NCBI GenBank assembly: GCA_024364805.1 | Contig: CM044502.1 | Coordinates: 116,790,976 to 116,837,885, forward strand | Origin: Euprymna scolopes | Taxonomy: Eukaryota; Mollusca; Cephalopoda; Sepiida; Sepiolidae | DNA length: 46,910 bases | Direction: 5' to 3' | In this document: positions 9,557 to 20,835 of the stretch, one piece after another | How positions within the stretch are numbered: position 1 is the first letter of the stretch | Layout: each line of letters opens with the position of its first letter | Translations under genes and position numbers: made by a program | The notes under the pieces: model-generated | What the model was told of the DNA's origin: nothing | The model's input: the letters and a program-made list of their open reading frames with translations, nothing else | Database searches by the model: none

Positions 9557-10244
9557 GGAGAAAATGGATTTCAAATCTCGAGTCGAGAGAATTAACTGTA
9601 AGGAAATACAGTACAGTATATAATCAAATAACATTATAAATAACACCGTAAGACGGGGGAATACCGTAACCCGGAGCCGGAAAATTGTATTCCCCATCGT
9701 AACCTGAAAAGAGCATATCCTGGGCCACAGTATCCCGGGGTTCTACTGTATATCGTGCATCTTCATATATGAATACAGTACGGAAATAGTATGTAGGTTA
9801 TATAACACAATATATTGGGAAAGACAAAGGCTAAAGGAATAAAACCCGACTAAAAATCTGTTCTGGAATCCCGATAGGCAACATTTTTCCGGGAACTTCC
9901 GAAGCCTGGCTAGCAGCGACTGTATTGGCTTGCTTTTCTGTTAGAGTCTTCGTGCAACGTAGAGAAAGGGATCGTGACAAATGGGCAAACCAAGGTTCTC
10001 TTTTTAAGCGCCAAGGTCTGCACCGGTAGAGATCTCTTCAACTTGCTGTATTAGTATAGAAATAACATAGACAGTCAGCTTTTACCTGCTTTAGGCTTAA
10101 CACCAACTGGCATAGAGCAAGGTGCAGGGTTTGCCTCTGACAGTGAGAAAGAGTTCTAGAGCCTACTTGCAGTCACCGCCCGCCACAGCCCGAGCAGCTC
10201 TCCGGTAATAATGTTTCTTCCTTGTTTCATTAGGTGTTTTTGAT
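9557..10244. other. GC-richer unannotated segment
   Basis: Higher GC than the surroundings, with words such as ccgtaacccggagccgg and cagtcaccgcccgcc, but no ORF and no recognised element. It may belong to the same unit as the promoter-like cluster at 9502-9547, lying upstream of it on the minus strand. Confidence 0.4.
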
Positions 10245-10870
10245 TCAATTTTCACCCCAAACAAGGCACAGTGCCACTTAGAAGTAGGAGGCTACTATCG
10301 GGGACATAAATTGCAGGGATAATATGAATGGAGATGATCACCAAAATGTTTGTTCACGTTATACTTGAACTTCTGCATGTCAGTACATTGGTAAAGCAGA
10401 ATCATGGAAGGGAGTTCCAAAGTTTAGCAGTTCTGGGAAATACACTATTGGAGTAGAAGGGATCTCTACTGTGTAGGGGTAGAATTTAGCTGCTTGTCGT
10501 GTTTGTCGGGTGTATTTACGTCGAGGAGGTACACGCGCTTGTAGTTCGTCAGAAACTTTCACCATTAAAATACTTATAGAGCAGGCAGATGGATGCAACA
10601 TTTCGTCGATTGGACAGATGCCGAAGCTTAGATGTCAATTCAGGACCTATAAGGTTGGCAACTATTTTTTGAAACCTATCCAGGAGTGAGAGACTACTAG
10701 CAGATGCATCAGCCCAAACGTGACAACAATACTCCATACATGGGCGAATGGTGGTCTTATAGAGGTACAGGATACTTTTAGGCGTAATTAGCTTTCTAGT
10801 ACGGTAGAGAGAGCCCACCTTTTCACAGCAGCCTTGGCAATGCTCTCAATGTGCCCTGTAAACATTAGGT
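10245..10870 (-). mobile_element. Jockey/CR1-like LINE, 3' fragment (copy 1)
   Basis: On the minus strand the segment encodes the C-terminal end of a non-LTR reverse transcriptase. It reads GSLYRTRKLITPKSILYLYK, then TTIRPCMEYCCHVWADASAS, the leucine-rich LLDRFQKIVANLIGPEL and LSNRRNVASICLLYKYFNG. After a frame change it continues with RVPPRRKYTRQTRQAAKFYP and the terminal block IPSTPIVYFPELLNFGTPF. These are typical RT-to-3'-end motifs of Jockey-superfamily LINEs; the exact clade is uncertain. The catalytic YxDD domain lies outside this 5'-truncated copy. The 3' UTR (to about 10245) matches copy 2 at 29388. At least one frameshift is present. Confidence 0.85.
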
Positions 10871-11534
10871 TATAAGTTCATATATGCCCCAAGTTTGTAA
10901 TTTGTCACAAGCATAAAACATTAAAATAAACGTGAATAAATTCTAAATGAAAGTGTGTATATTTATCTCGATATTATTTTAACAAGATATGGCGCATCCT
11001 ACGGCGTGCTAGAAATGTTCCTTCTGCATAAAACATTATAACTGAGAGATATTTCTAAAGACTTTAACCGTCCCTTTAAGTACAATTGATTATATCTCTC
11101 TTGCACTTGGTTCACTAGGTATATTTGTCAATTAGTTTTTGTAATGTTTTACACGAGGCCAGTAGCTACTATGATTACTGAAATGTCATTTTTTTCATGT
11201 CATGTATGCGAGTGTCCACATAATCTACGCACACATATTTACTTAAAATTTCACGACATTCCAATACATCTTTCCACTCTACAGATATGGATATACACAT
11301 TTATGCATGTAAAAAGCACACACACACGCACACATACATATATATATAAATATATACATAAGTTTCGTGGTTCAATTTTAAATTCTGAAAAAAACAACAT
11401 ATAGAGATATATATTCGATTTAAGAATTTATTATTTGACAAAGGAATATATATTGAAGGGGTTATTTTAATTTCCTTAATCCATGGAATTTCAACAATGG
11501 CTCACATCATCAGAGGAAATGAAATGCAGTTAGC
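10871..11534. other. no gene seen
   Basis: AT-rich spacer with a CA/TA-rich microsatellite at about 11318-11360. The ORF at 11144-11404 runs through that simple sequence and is not supported. Confidence 0.55.
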
Positions 11535-11537
11535 ATA

Positions 11538-11555
11538 TATATAAATATATATATG

Positions 11556-11590
<35 letters not shown>
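11538..11590. repeat. (TA)n microsatellite
   Basis: TA array interrupted by two ATGT words. Confidence 0.9.
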
Positions 11591-11592
<2 letters not shown>

Positions 11593-11604
11593 ACTAGTGC
11601 CTGT

Positions 11605-11905
11605 AGGTATTTAATAATTATAGTAAATAATTATGTCAGCACCTTTACGAAACGTTTCTTATCGTTGAGAACTTCCAGTTGAAATAAAGTCGCTCAATCA
11701 GTTGCCCAATCAGTCGCAGATCATCATATAATGATTAGATCACTCAGACAGACGTTAAAACATTTAAAAATAAATGTTTAAATTACAACAGTATTTCTCG
11801 CGATTAATGGTGGCCAAATGGGTTAGGTCCTTGCTAATGTAGATATTTAATAATTATAGTATATAATTGCTAAAATACATAACGTTTCCTATTGAACGTA
11901 CTCCA
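11605..11905 (+). repeat. imperfect direct repeat pair
   Basis: A block reading tatttaataattatagta followed by ataattg or ataattatg and, further on, an aacgtttc word with tat and a tcg or ttg occurs at about 11608-11670 and again at about 11845-11905 in the same orientation. Between them is a small palindrome (aaacattta, aaaa, taaatgttt) near 11758-11779. The family is not identified. Confidence 0.55.
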
Positions 11906-13142
11906 AGCTAAGGCATGTCAATAACATCGAAAAGCAAATCAATTGGAAAACTGCCTAATAATATGAAAGCAATTAAATATAAATATTTATGCATATCGAC
12001 ATTAACAAATATCAAAAAGTATTAAGATAGACATTTTCCAGCATTTTAGGACCTTTATAGTGAAGGGGTGAGATTTTGTTTCTAGTCGGGTTGGTCGGAT
12101 GTAATTAATTATAGATTGAAATCCAACATCGTATATAATCTTTATGAATGTATTTAGAGAAACATTATTAAAAGAACGGAAGTACCGATGAATGCTGCAT
12201 TTTATATCAACTTGTAACATCGGTTATGCAATCGCCAAGTATTTGTTGAATTGAATGAGGCATTGGCATCTGAAGATTAAGATGAAACTTTATTATCGGA
12301 TTAATCATCTCTGCAACGATTCGTAATGCATATCAGAACCAACAATCTCTACTGGCTATAGAATTATAGTCGACAAGCAAGATAAGACGTTGCTAGCCTT
12401 TTCTATATCAATATTTCCATAATCACAGTTAGTGTTAGGGTAAGTGCTCGACTGGGTTTCAAGCTCTAGTACCCTCGTAAGGTCTTTTCAGCAGAAACTC
12501 GTCTTGCTTTCAACAAATGTCTACTGTCTTTCTTTGTGTACCGAAATCAAACGGCCTATTAAGGAACGAAGAACTTCCTACCAACAGAACATATTAATGA
12601 TAAGACAGATAATCACATGGTCATTTTCAAGTCTAATGCCAACAAATATTTGTCCAGTCGCCATGTGATTTAATCATAGTTTACAATCTTTTTATAGTAC
12701 TGTTTCAACATGCAACTGAAAAAAATCACAGATCTTTATCATTGAGTGCCTGTCAGACTTGCACAGTTGGGAACCATTAGTACACACATACACACAAACA
12801 TACAGACACGCACACACACACATCATCGTCATCATCATAATCGTCGTCATCGTCGTCCGTATCACTATCACAGGATAAAAAAAATATGAAAATTTGCACC
12901 GGGAGCATCTGGCATTAATTTCCAATGCCAACTAACAAGACGGGATCAGATTGGGTTTTATATAAGTTTGGTATCGTTTAATCGGTCATAAACATCGATT
13001 TTTATTCGGCTCTCAGTATATGTTTCCATTTGTACTCCTTTCATATTCTTTTCCTGTTTCATCGTTTTCTGTAACTTTAAATGTAGCTTTTACAATTATT
13101 TGTAAATACATATCTTTTTTTGTATATGCATTTGCATATCTG
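11906..13142. other. no gene seen
   Basis: No credible gene. A compound microsatellite (CA-rich, then CATCGT/CATCAT-type triplets) occupies about 12780-12862. Short ORFs at 12444-12668 and 12002-12220 (minus) lack any recognisable content. Confidence 0.55.
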
Positions 13143-13238
13143 AATGATAATATATACTAAACCGAAATATATGATAATATATACTAAATAAATATATGAT
13201 AATATATACTAAACCGATAATATATACTAAACCGAAAC
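13143..13238 (+). repeat. short minisatellite, unit about 20-30 bp
   Basis: Four copies of gataatatatactaaa, three of them followed by ccga, with variable spacers. The irregular period suggests slippage plus deletion. Confidence 0.85.
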
Positions 13239-14029
13239 GTCACATGGAATAAAACAACATTTTCACGTTGAAATTAGTCTTTAAACAACTTTATATTATA
13301 AAGTTGGGTAACTTTATTTTTTCTGCCTTTCGAAATTTCTCGCCCTATCTCTCTCTGTATTTATATGTACACATATGTGTGTGTGTGTATTTATTGTGTG
13401 ATAATGAAAGACATAAAAAGCAATATCACCTATATATTTCTAAACGGATTTGACAAAACAGCATACACAATGTCATGTCCCTCATACTCACTTTTTTCTA
13501 AGCAGTTGAATATTAATAAAGTATCTTAATAATATCTGTGAGTTGACATATTGAACAGATCGCAGCCTGAAAAATATATACAGAGGTGGCAAGTAATGTC
13601 AACACCTGACAAACTACTAAACATTTCCTGATAAGATGTGTAAACAGATATCGAGACTAACGCACAATAAACAAACAAATCAAAAACAACGGAAACGTTC
13701 AGAGGATAGATAGAAGGAAAAAAAGATGGAAAATTTGAAAAAAAAAAAACAACAAAAAACAAAAAAAAAAAAATACATTAATAAGAAATGGAGCCTGAGC
13801 GTTTATTGATCGAAATACTTTTTAGATCGAGGGAACACTTATACAAGTTTGACAGACTAAATAAATTGCTAGTTCAAACCGAAGCCTAATATACACAGGG
13901 AGCTCGTATTGATTCTCAATATCTTCAAACCATTTGGGTCAATTCAATCCCTGTAAAACATTCACAATGGAAAGTCTAGAGTCATTCTCAATAAATTATC
14001 ATTCTCACTCTGTGTACATAGAACTAAGC
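13239..14029. other. no gene seen; A-rich tract
   Basis: AT-rich spacer with an A-rich tract at about 13739-13775 broken by single C residues. The minus-strand ORF across it is a translation of that tract. Confidence 0.55.
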
Positions 14030-14190
14030 GGAAATTCCATGAACAAAGTTTCTTTCCTATAACTGCTCGTTTATGAAACACAATATCAGAAGGCTTCCTC
14101 CCGGCTGTCTATAACATTGCTCTTTCTAATTTCAATTTAAACACATTCTTGCTGAACCGCCTTCTTAAATCGTCAATTCTGGCTAGTTAA
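14030..14190 (+). repeat. dispersed repeat, copy 1 (partner at 39833)
   Basis: The words aaattcc, gaacaaagtttctttcc, ataactgc and, after a gap, cctcccggctg and ttcaatttaaac occur in the same order as at 39833-40012 (aaattccttgagcaaagt, ttctttcccataactgc, attcctggctgg). Both copies are on the plus strand and diverged. The family is unknown. Confidence 0.5.
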
Positions 14191-14419
14191 TGATCCCCTC
14201 GGTATATCACCGTGTACCTGCCAAAATCAATAGCCCTTGCCCTCGGGTGGCACGTGAGCCTTGGTAAGCGATGAATCCATGGTAAAAAATTTAAACATTT
14301 CTGCACACATTTGTGACTATTGTAACAATCTACGTTCAAATTTACATAAATATTAACCGTAGAAGTTTTGAAACATAGTTGACAGAGCCTTCTCAAGATC
14401 TGTCTTTTCAAGCTGTAAA

Positions 14420-14784
14420 AAAAATATACCAGTTCTTGCCACGTTTATGAAATAAGGAAACTCCTATTTTAGAATTTACCATTCCATGTTTGGCCTTTTA
14501 AGACAAAACAAACTGCTTATTTTTTTTTCAACTTTTAGCTACATAAAGTGTAAATAACTATAGTAAAGTTAAGCTATATAAAAATAAAAAAAATACTGCC
14601 ATTTCAAAATTAAAATTTATGGACCAAAGGATAGTTGACACAGTATGCAATAGACCACAGGTTTTTACATCAAAGCTTTCTTCTCCTAGATTCATGTCTT
14701 AACGAAGACTGGGGTGCATCTCTCTCAGCGAATTAACGCGCCCCCAGATATCAACCTGGAAATTACTACTATTCGGTGCGATAC
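14420..14784. other. possible body of the 5S-headed unit, otherwise empty
   Basis: No ORF. The right end (about 14700-14784), on the minus strand, continues directly from the 5S-derived head at 14785-14904 and may be its body. It does not resemble the body of copies at 6840 and 28044. Confidence 0.4.
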
Positions 14785-14904
14785 AAACAGCGCCTAGCCT
14801 TCTCAAATAGTCACCCATCTGGTACTAGCTCGGTTCAAAGGCTCAGCGTTGCTTACCTTCGGTGATGGTGATCTGGTGAGAATCGGTATGTCAACGTGAT
14901 TGTG
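14785..14904 (-). mobile_element. 5S rRNA-derived SINE head (copy B), cut by gap
   Basis: On the minus strand the order acgttgacataccgattctc, ccgaaggtaagcaacg, agtaccagatgggtgac and ggcgctgt follows 5S rRNA, including both the A-box and C-box regions. The 5' edge lies at the N gap. The sequence after the head differs from the common body of copies A and C, so this is another subfamily or a recombinant. Confidence 0.75.
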
Positions 14905-15470
14905 NNNNNNNNNNNNNNNNNNNNNNNNNNNNNNNNNNNNNNNNNNNNNNNNNNNNNNNNNNNNNNNNNNNNNNNNNNNNNNNNNNNNNNNNNNNNNNNN
15001 NNNNNNNNNNNNNNNNNNNNNNNNNNNNNNNNNNNNNNNNNNNNNNNNNNNNNNNNNNNNNNNNNNNNNNNNNNNNNNNNNNNNNNNNNNNNNNNNNNNN
15101 NNNNNNNNNNNNNNNNNNNNNNNNNNNNNNNNNNNNNNNNNNNNNNNNNNNNNNNNNNNNNNNNNNNNNNNNNNNNNNNNNNNNNNNNNNNNNNNNNNNN
15201 NNNNNNNNNNNNNNNNNNNNNNNNNNNNNNNNNNNNNNNNNNNNNNNNNNNNNNNNNNNNNNNNNNNNNNNNNNNNNNNNNNNNNNNNNNNNNNNNNNNN
15301 NNNNNNNNNNNNNNNNNNNNNNNNNNNNNNNNNNNNNNNNNNNNNNNNNNNNNNNNNNNNNNNNNNNNNNNNNNNNNNNNNNNNNNNNNNNNNNNNNNNN
15401 NNNNNNNNNNNNNNNNNNNNNNNNNNNNNNNNNNNNNNNNNNNNNNNNNNNNNNNNNNNNNNNNNNNNNN
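14905..15470. other. assembly gap (566 N)
   Basis: Run of N. Open frames through it are artefacts. It separates a 5S-derived unit from the 3' end of a Tc1 element, so further repeats are likely inside. Confidence 1.
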
Positions 15471-15529
15471 ACAATGGAAAATTGTTATTTAAACATAACT
15501 TTAGAACATTGCAACAGCAGTACAACAGG

Positions 15530-16480
15530 AACACAATGAATTAGTTAATATTCGTAGCATAGCCCTTCTGCAATTTGACAACCTGTAAACTTTTGGGCAC
15601 CATTTGAATTAGTCTGCGGCAATACTCCTGTGAAAAGAACACCCCCACCTCTTTATAATTCTTGTCAAAATTTCTTCCAGATTTGAAAATTTATCATTGC
15701 GTAGGAGTTGCTTGATGTTATCGTATATGTTTTTGACAAGATTGAGATCTGGAAATTGTGCAGGCCAATCCAAACACTGAATGCCATGCTCTTCAACAAA
15801 CCTCTTGACATTACCAGCTGTGTAAATGGAAGCATAATATTCCATGAAGATGAAAATATCATCGAAATTTGGGCTAAAGTAGGGTAGAAAATGCTCAGTC
15901 AAAATGTACTTAGTCGAATTAATGCGACCATTCAAGCGAACTATAGATCTCAGATTATTGAGACTAATAACGCTCCACCCCAAAACTGAACCTCCATCAC
16001 CTTGCAGCGTTAAAATTGTCCACCTAGAATTAAATTCTTCGCCTTCCTTTGACTGACAGGCAGCTTACCATCACTGCCTAGCCTACTGAATATGCTTTCG
16101 TCCCTAAAAATCACTTTAAACCAATATGAAAAGTTATGATCTTCATTGCAGACAGCGCTTTCTGTTCTTTACGAAAATCGTTGGCTTGCGTCCTGCAACA
16201 CATCCACGCAAATTAAATTTCTTTAATCTGTTCTTAACTGTAGAAAGATAGCACTTTCTAACAAGATTTCATTGTTGTTTGATTTGAGGAGCCGTTTCAA
16301 ATCTGTTTCTGGGGCGGATTATCTTGATAGCATTGTTTTCTCTGTAAGAAGCAACTCTAGGACGACCAGATTTTGGGGCATACCGAATATTGCCGGTGAT
16401 ATTGGTGATTTCGCACAGTCATTCCGATCATTTTCTCATCACACTTCAATCTGCTGCTGATTCCTCGATTGGATGAACCA
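15530..16480 (-). mobile_element. Tc1-like transposon remnant
   Basis: On the minus strand a Tc1-type transposase can be followed in pieces. There is a DNA-binding part (GRPRVASYRENNAIKI, then NRFETAPQIKQQ), a second HTH end (VKNRLKKFNLRGCVAGRKP), the first catalytic segment (WFKVIFRDESIFSRLGSDGK), then INSTKYILTEHFLPYF, VKRFVEEHGIQCLDWPAQFP and the C-terminus. The second Asp segment (normally QDNAPCH) has decayed to MEYYAS, and PDLNPIEN reads PDLNLVKN, so the catalytic Glu is lost. Several frameshifts are present. Terminal repeats are not identified, and the 3' edge approaches the N gap. Confidence 0.85.
15609..15983 (-). pseudogene. Tc1 transposase C-terminal half, catalytic residues lost
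   Basis: This is the longest open piece of the Tc1 remnant, 124 codons. It holds the C-terminal catalytic half: NGRINSTKYILTEHFLPYFS, EEHGIQCLDWPAQFPDLN and NIYDNIKQLLRNDKF. The family has a D in a QDNAP context before the first block and E in PDLNPIE. Here neither is preserved (MEYYAS and LVK). It is a dead copy. Confidence 0.85.
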
Positions 16481-16835
16481 GAAAGGTAGATATTAAAGAG
16501 CTCCTAATGATTACTAAGAGAAAGTTGACTCATATGGACTAAATGTTACGATTTCGATTAGAGATGCCTTGTTGCCTAGAGGGTGAGTATTTTAAGCTGG
16601 TTTTAAGCGCAGTTATTGCTGTGGAGTATCTTTTTCCTTATCGATTTGAAATTATGTTTTTCAATTGATGTTAACACCAGGATACTTCAATTAAAAGTCA
16701 AATATGAACAGGTAAAATTATAGATGAATAAAACGCCAATCAATTGAGGTATAGCGTGTTTAAACAGTTGCATGCAATTTACCTAAAATTTGCGGTCTTT
16801 TAAAAAATGACAAGTGCGGACACTCTTTCTGACGC

Positions 16836-16838
<3 letters not shown>
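16481..16838. other. no gene seen
   Basis: Spacer between the Tc1 remnant and a TA array; no feature identified. Confidence 0.5.
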
Positions 16839-16923
<85 letters not shown>

Positions 16924-17012
16924 AGAGAGATTGATATATATATATATATATATATATAGATAGATAGATAGATAGATAGATATCTATCTGTATATATATG
17001 TGTGTGTGTGTA
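16839..17012. repeat. (TA)n, (GATA)n and (GT)n compound microsatellite
   Basis: About 80 bases of TA, a short GAGAGAGATTGA interruption, more TA, then GATA units (about 16958-16990) and a short GT run. The minus-strand ORF over it is low complexity. Confidence 0.95.
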
Positions 17013-17905
17013 ACTCATCATAACTTCATAATAACTAGAAAACGCGACCTTCGTGATACATATGCTTTGGTGTCATGTGCAGTGCTGAATGTGACACCAA
17101 TCACCAGTTGATGAGAGGAAAGAGTAATTTATGAATCCGTAAGAAAGTTCGTCACAGTGGCGTTAAGGTGACTAGCCGTATTGATGGCGCCAAGTTAAAG
17201 TTGCCTGAAGTTCAAAAGAGTTTGGGGGAAAAGCTCGATAATCTTGCATTTGATGGTACATTGGTGAATTTTAAGACTCAGGTTTATTCTGCTGCTACTT
17301 AAGTTCTTGGCTCCAAGAGGGATAAAGACAGGGACTGGTTTGGCGACAACAATTTTGAAATTAATCATTATTCTGATCATACAACTAATTTGCGACAATA
17401 TAAAGAGGTCAAAGCCACATTGCAACGCGAGCTAAGAAAAATGAAAAACTAATGGTGGATGAATATAATGGAGCAGATCCAAAAGGCGTTTGACACAAAA
17501 AATTCGAAGGAATTTTATGGACTTCTGCGCCAAGTATTTGGTCCTCCTACCTCTTCAATATATCTCCTGATGTCGAAAGATGGTTCTGTTGTCATTAAGG
17601 ATTCAGAAAATATATTGAAAAGATGGCAGGAGCACTTTACTGATGTGTTTCATAATCTCTCAACAGTAGATGCTGATGCACCTACCACAATGTGATATCA
17701 TATTCAGAATGGATCGTTTGCCTAATCTGGTTGAGGTGCAGTTGACTATCGCACAAATCAGCAGTGGCAAGGCACCTGGTTTGGATGGTGTTCCGGTGGA
17801 GCTTCTTAATATTGGAGAGGTGCGAATATTTCTAATGCTATCTTTGGTTTTGTTTAGAAAATCTGGGAAGGTGCTCCTGTTCTACAGGTTTGGATTGATG
17901 GTGTC

Positions 17906-18190
17906 TTGGTGAACCTGTTTAAAGAAAAGGGGCAGAAGAATGTTTGTGACTACTACCGTGGGATTATGCTTTTGGAAGCTATTGGGAAATTTCTCGCACG
18001 ACTTCTATTAAACAGGTTATTGGAGGATGCTTGTCCTAATGTTATTCCAGAGTCACAAAGTGGCTTTAGGTCTGGCAGAGGAACTATGGATATGATTTTT
18101 TCAGCCTGGCAAGTCCAGGAGAAATGCATTGAACAGCAGATACCACGTTGTCAAGTGTTTGTGGATCTAACCAAAGCATGTGACCGTTAA
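17906..18190 (+). pseudogene. reverse transcriptase palm fragment of the LINE
   Basis: Longest well-preserved RT segment. It runs from LFKEKGQKNVCDYYRGI through ESQSGFRSGRGTMDMIFSAW to FVDLTKACDR, where a stop ends the frame. The VDLTKA(F)D motif contains the first metal-binding Asp of the RT palm; Phe is Cys here. The YADD motif follows at about 18518-18530 in another frame. Confidence 0.85.
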
Positions 18191-19372
18191 CAGGGATGCT
18201 CTCTGGTTATCTTAGAGAAAGTAGGGTGTCCTTCAACCTTTGTTAGAATATTCAAGGAACTGCACAGAGACATGAAAGCTCGAGTTTCGTTTAACGGAAA
18301 ATTGTCTGATGAAATCCCGGTTGACAATGGTATCAAACAAGGTGATTTTCCTGCCCCTACTCTTTTCTCTATATATTTTTTCTGCTCTACTTGCTCATGT
18401 GTTTCGAGGTTGCGATAGGGGTGTCATGTTAAAGTTTTGAACCACAGGTCACATTTTTAATCTTAGAAGATTTAATGCTAGAACCAAGCTGCATCATGTC
18501 TTGGTCAAGGAATTACTGTATGCAGACGATGCTGTTTTTTAGTCGCACACTGAGATTGATATACAGCATATAACGGATAGCTTTGCACTGCCTTTGGTCT
18601 GAGGATCAGTCTGTCTAAAACAAAGGTGATGTTCACTCCTGCGCCGGGCCTGTCATACGTGGAGCCGAACATCATGTTTTGTGGTGCTAGACTGGGAGTA
18701 GTTGATTCATTTGTGTACCTTGGTAGTTCTCTGTTGAGGGATGGCCGTCTCGACACTTAAATCCACAGGCGAATTCAGAAGGCATCTGTAGCTTTTGGAA
18801 GGTTGAAGAAGAGAGTGTAGTCTGATCGTGGCATCATAGATAGGACTAAGATCTGCGTTTAGAAGATCTGTGTGCTAACCATACTGTTGTATTCCTCGGA
18901 GACATGGACATTGCATCAAATTCACATTAAATGGCTTGAACGATTCTACCAAAAATGCTTGAGACATATCTTAAACATCAAGTAGCAAGCACAAGTACCC
19001 GATACTGAAGTCCTTGTGAGAGCATGTTGCTCTAGTGTTGAGACCCTTATAATCAGATCTTAGATGCGTTGAGTAGGCCACTTGGTTCAAATAAAAGATT
19101 GTAGGCGGCCAAAACAAATTTTTACGAGGAGCTTCAAAATGGCAAGCGCCCTCAATACAAGCATAGGAATAGGTTCAGGAACCCTAAAAAGAATAATTTG
19201 AAAGTCTTACAAATCGACATCGACACATGGGAAGAACTTACTCTGCAAACGTTGAAGTGGCGAAAGCTTGTACGTGAAAGTTGTGATGCTCTAGAGAAAA
19301 GAAAGCAGGCCCACAGCAATGTGAAGTGAGAGCTTCGCAAAGGTTTAATTGACGGTCTTAACTATGTCACAC

Positions 19373-19720
19373 AGAGCTGGAAATGCGACACTTGTGAATG
19401 AGTGCTTTTGTCAAAAGTTGGTTACGTCAACCACCTGAAGTCGCACAAAACTCATGTTCGGGTCAACTTTGGATCTATTAGTCCGAATCAAACGATCTGT
19501 TTAACATGCAGCAAAGTTTGCAAATCTACTGCTGGTCTGAGAAGACATGTGATTGCTCATAGGAATACCCTTCAAACTCCAGAGGAAGTAAACGATGGAA
19601 ATTGCTCAATTTGTATGTTGCATATGCTTCTAGATGTGCAAATCTGCGGCGAGAGTGCAGAGTCATATGAGATGCCATGAATTAGGAAAACTCAATGTGA
19701 CGGCGATCATCTGGAAAGAT
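19373..19720 (+). pseudogene. LINE C-terminal C2H2 zinc-finger module
   Basis: Three C2H2-like fingers occur in order at the end of the LINE: SWKCDTCE followed by a stop and then VNHLKSHKTH; CLTCSKVCKSTAGLRRHVIAH; and NCSIC with CKSAARVQSHMRCHE after a frame change. The middle finger is complete (C-x2-C-x12-H-x4-H). It lies 3' of the RT and just before the TA/GT array. Such fingers probably bind RNA or target DNA; the role here is inferred. It could be mistaken for a host zinc-finger gene if the RT upstream were overlooked. Confidence 0.8.
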
Positions 19721-19735
19721 GTAGCAAAATTCATC

Positions 19736-19738
<3 letters not shown>

Positions 19739-19787
<49 letters not shown>

Positions 19788-19818
19788 GTGTGTGTGTGTG
19801 TGTGTGTGCGTGTGTGTA
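19739..19818. repeat. (TA)n then (GT)n microsatellite
   Basis: TA array followed by GT array right at the end of the LINE. It may be its degenerate tail or the target. Confidence 0.95.
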
Positions 19819-20723
19819 TAAACATTTGGTTAAAAGAAAATCTGTTATTTACTGATCACGTTGTGCAACTGCCGTGCATTCAAGCAGACACTGGCAAAAC
19901 GACGATTATGTTCATAAAACAATCGCTCACCATTTTAGTATGAGGATATGTGACATTTTCCGAACTCAATTCAACATTCGTTTGAGTTTATGTTAACTTG
20001 ACTCCGCAATACTGCTTTAAACGATGTCATTGAGCAAGGTTTATTGACAATCGCGTTTTCGTTACTGTTCGTGCCTAGATTGAAATGACAGTAAATATTC
20101 CGAAAACACTACATTCTCCGCTTTCAGAAAGGTAAGATCTCTATTTCGGAACGTCACTTGTTAGGATACTTTCTTTCGTAAATATAAGGCATCGTCCAGT
20201 TTTTTTTTTCTGAAAAGGTATTCTCGAGAGCTACAGAGCTTAACCCTCAAAATACGCCTTGTAATAATGTACACATATTCTTTAATCAGATTCCTTAGAA
20301 ACGTCTAAAGGTTTCAATTAGGCAACATTTGCATCTTTGTCTGACAGCATACCTACGTCGACATATCGTTACTCAATAGATAACTGAATTTAAGGGACGT
20401 TGATCCTGGTAAATATGAAATGGATAACCATTTGGGGATACCATGCACTCTGTGTTAGAAAACATGAAAACTGTTCTGCAACAGATACAAAGATTATCGT
20501 TAAGAAAGTCGTTCACCCCAAACCGCGATATAATGCGACTTGTGAACTGAATATTCCTTGGAATATTCGGATCAACCTTCTGATAGAGGAAGCGGCACTA
20601 TCCCTATGCGGTTCCAGGAGTTTCATGAGAGTATGAAATTCACAAGCGGTCCTCAATCCTCAATACATCTCAGAGAAGATGACGACGTTAGATTTTTTAA
20701 GCTACTGTAGTTAGTCGTCGACG
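19819..20723. other. no gene seen
   Basis: No recognised element. A 78-codon ORF at 20400-20636 has mixed composition (VRKHENCSATDTK) but no known domain. Confidence 0.5.
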
Positions 20724-20835
20724 TCCTCCTACATACAGCGCCCGGTATTCCCAACTGATCACCTATCTAATACTGACCAGGTTAAACGTCGCTTTACTTT
20801 AGTAATCTAACAAGAACCAGAGTGTCAACACCATC
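20724..20835 (-). mobile_element. 5S rRNA-derived sequence (copy D), full head
   Basis: On the minus strand the sequence follows 5S rRNA almost end to end: ggtgttgacactctggttct, aaagtaaagcgacg, aacctggtcagtattagata, ggtgatcagttgggaatacc and gggcgctgta. Unlike copy A it keeps the complete 3' third of 5S (gggaatacc). What follows (cgtcgacgactaactacagt) is neither the common body nor that of copy B. Many substitutions, including in the A box, show it is not a functional 5S gene. It may be a 5S pseudogene or a third SINE subfamily. Confidence 0.75.

Larger units (their letters stand above)
17036..19735 (+). mobile_element. RTE-like LINE with C2H2 zinc-finger tail, 5'-truncated
   Basis: A 2.7-kb LINE can be read across frames. 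It opens at the end of the endonuclease (CDTNHQLMRGKSN, matching the family's CWTDHRL motif), then a linker (KKVRHSGVKVTSRIDGAKLK, DRDWFGDNN). Next come the start of the RT (KRWQEHFTDVFHNLS, AQISSGKAPGLDGVPVELLN), the palm (YYRGIMLLEAIGKFLARLLL, PESQSGFRSGRGTMDMIFSA, FVDLTKACD, IPVDNGIKQGDFPAPTLFS, ELLYADDAVF), a connection domain (SSETWTLHQIH, PDTEVLVRA) and C-terminal fingers. YADD is intact, but many stops and frameshifts break the reading. The family is widespread in invertebrates and fish, and its proteins are often labelled craniofacial development protein 2-like. Clade assignment to RTE is by resemblance only. Confidence 0.9.

Noticed and set aside
9395-10244. Solo LTR of a retrovirus-like element
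   Set aside because: A promoter-like cluster exists, but I cannot define TG...CA ends, a target duplication, or any capsid, protease or integrase sequence nearby. Named only as a possibility.
14803-15544. Long ORFs (198-243 codons) on both strands
   Set aside because: They run through the N gap; the length is an artefact.
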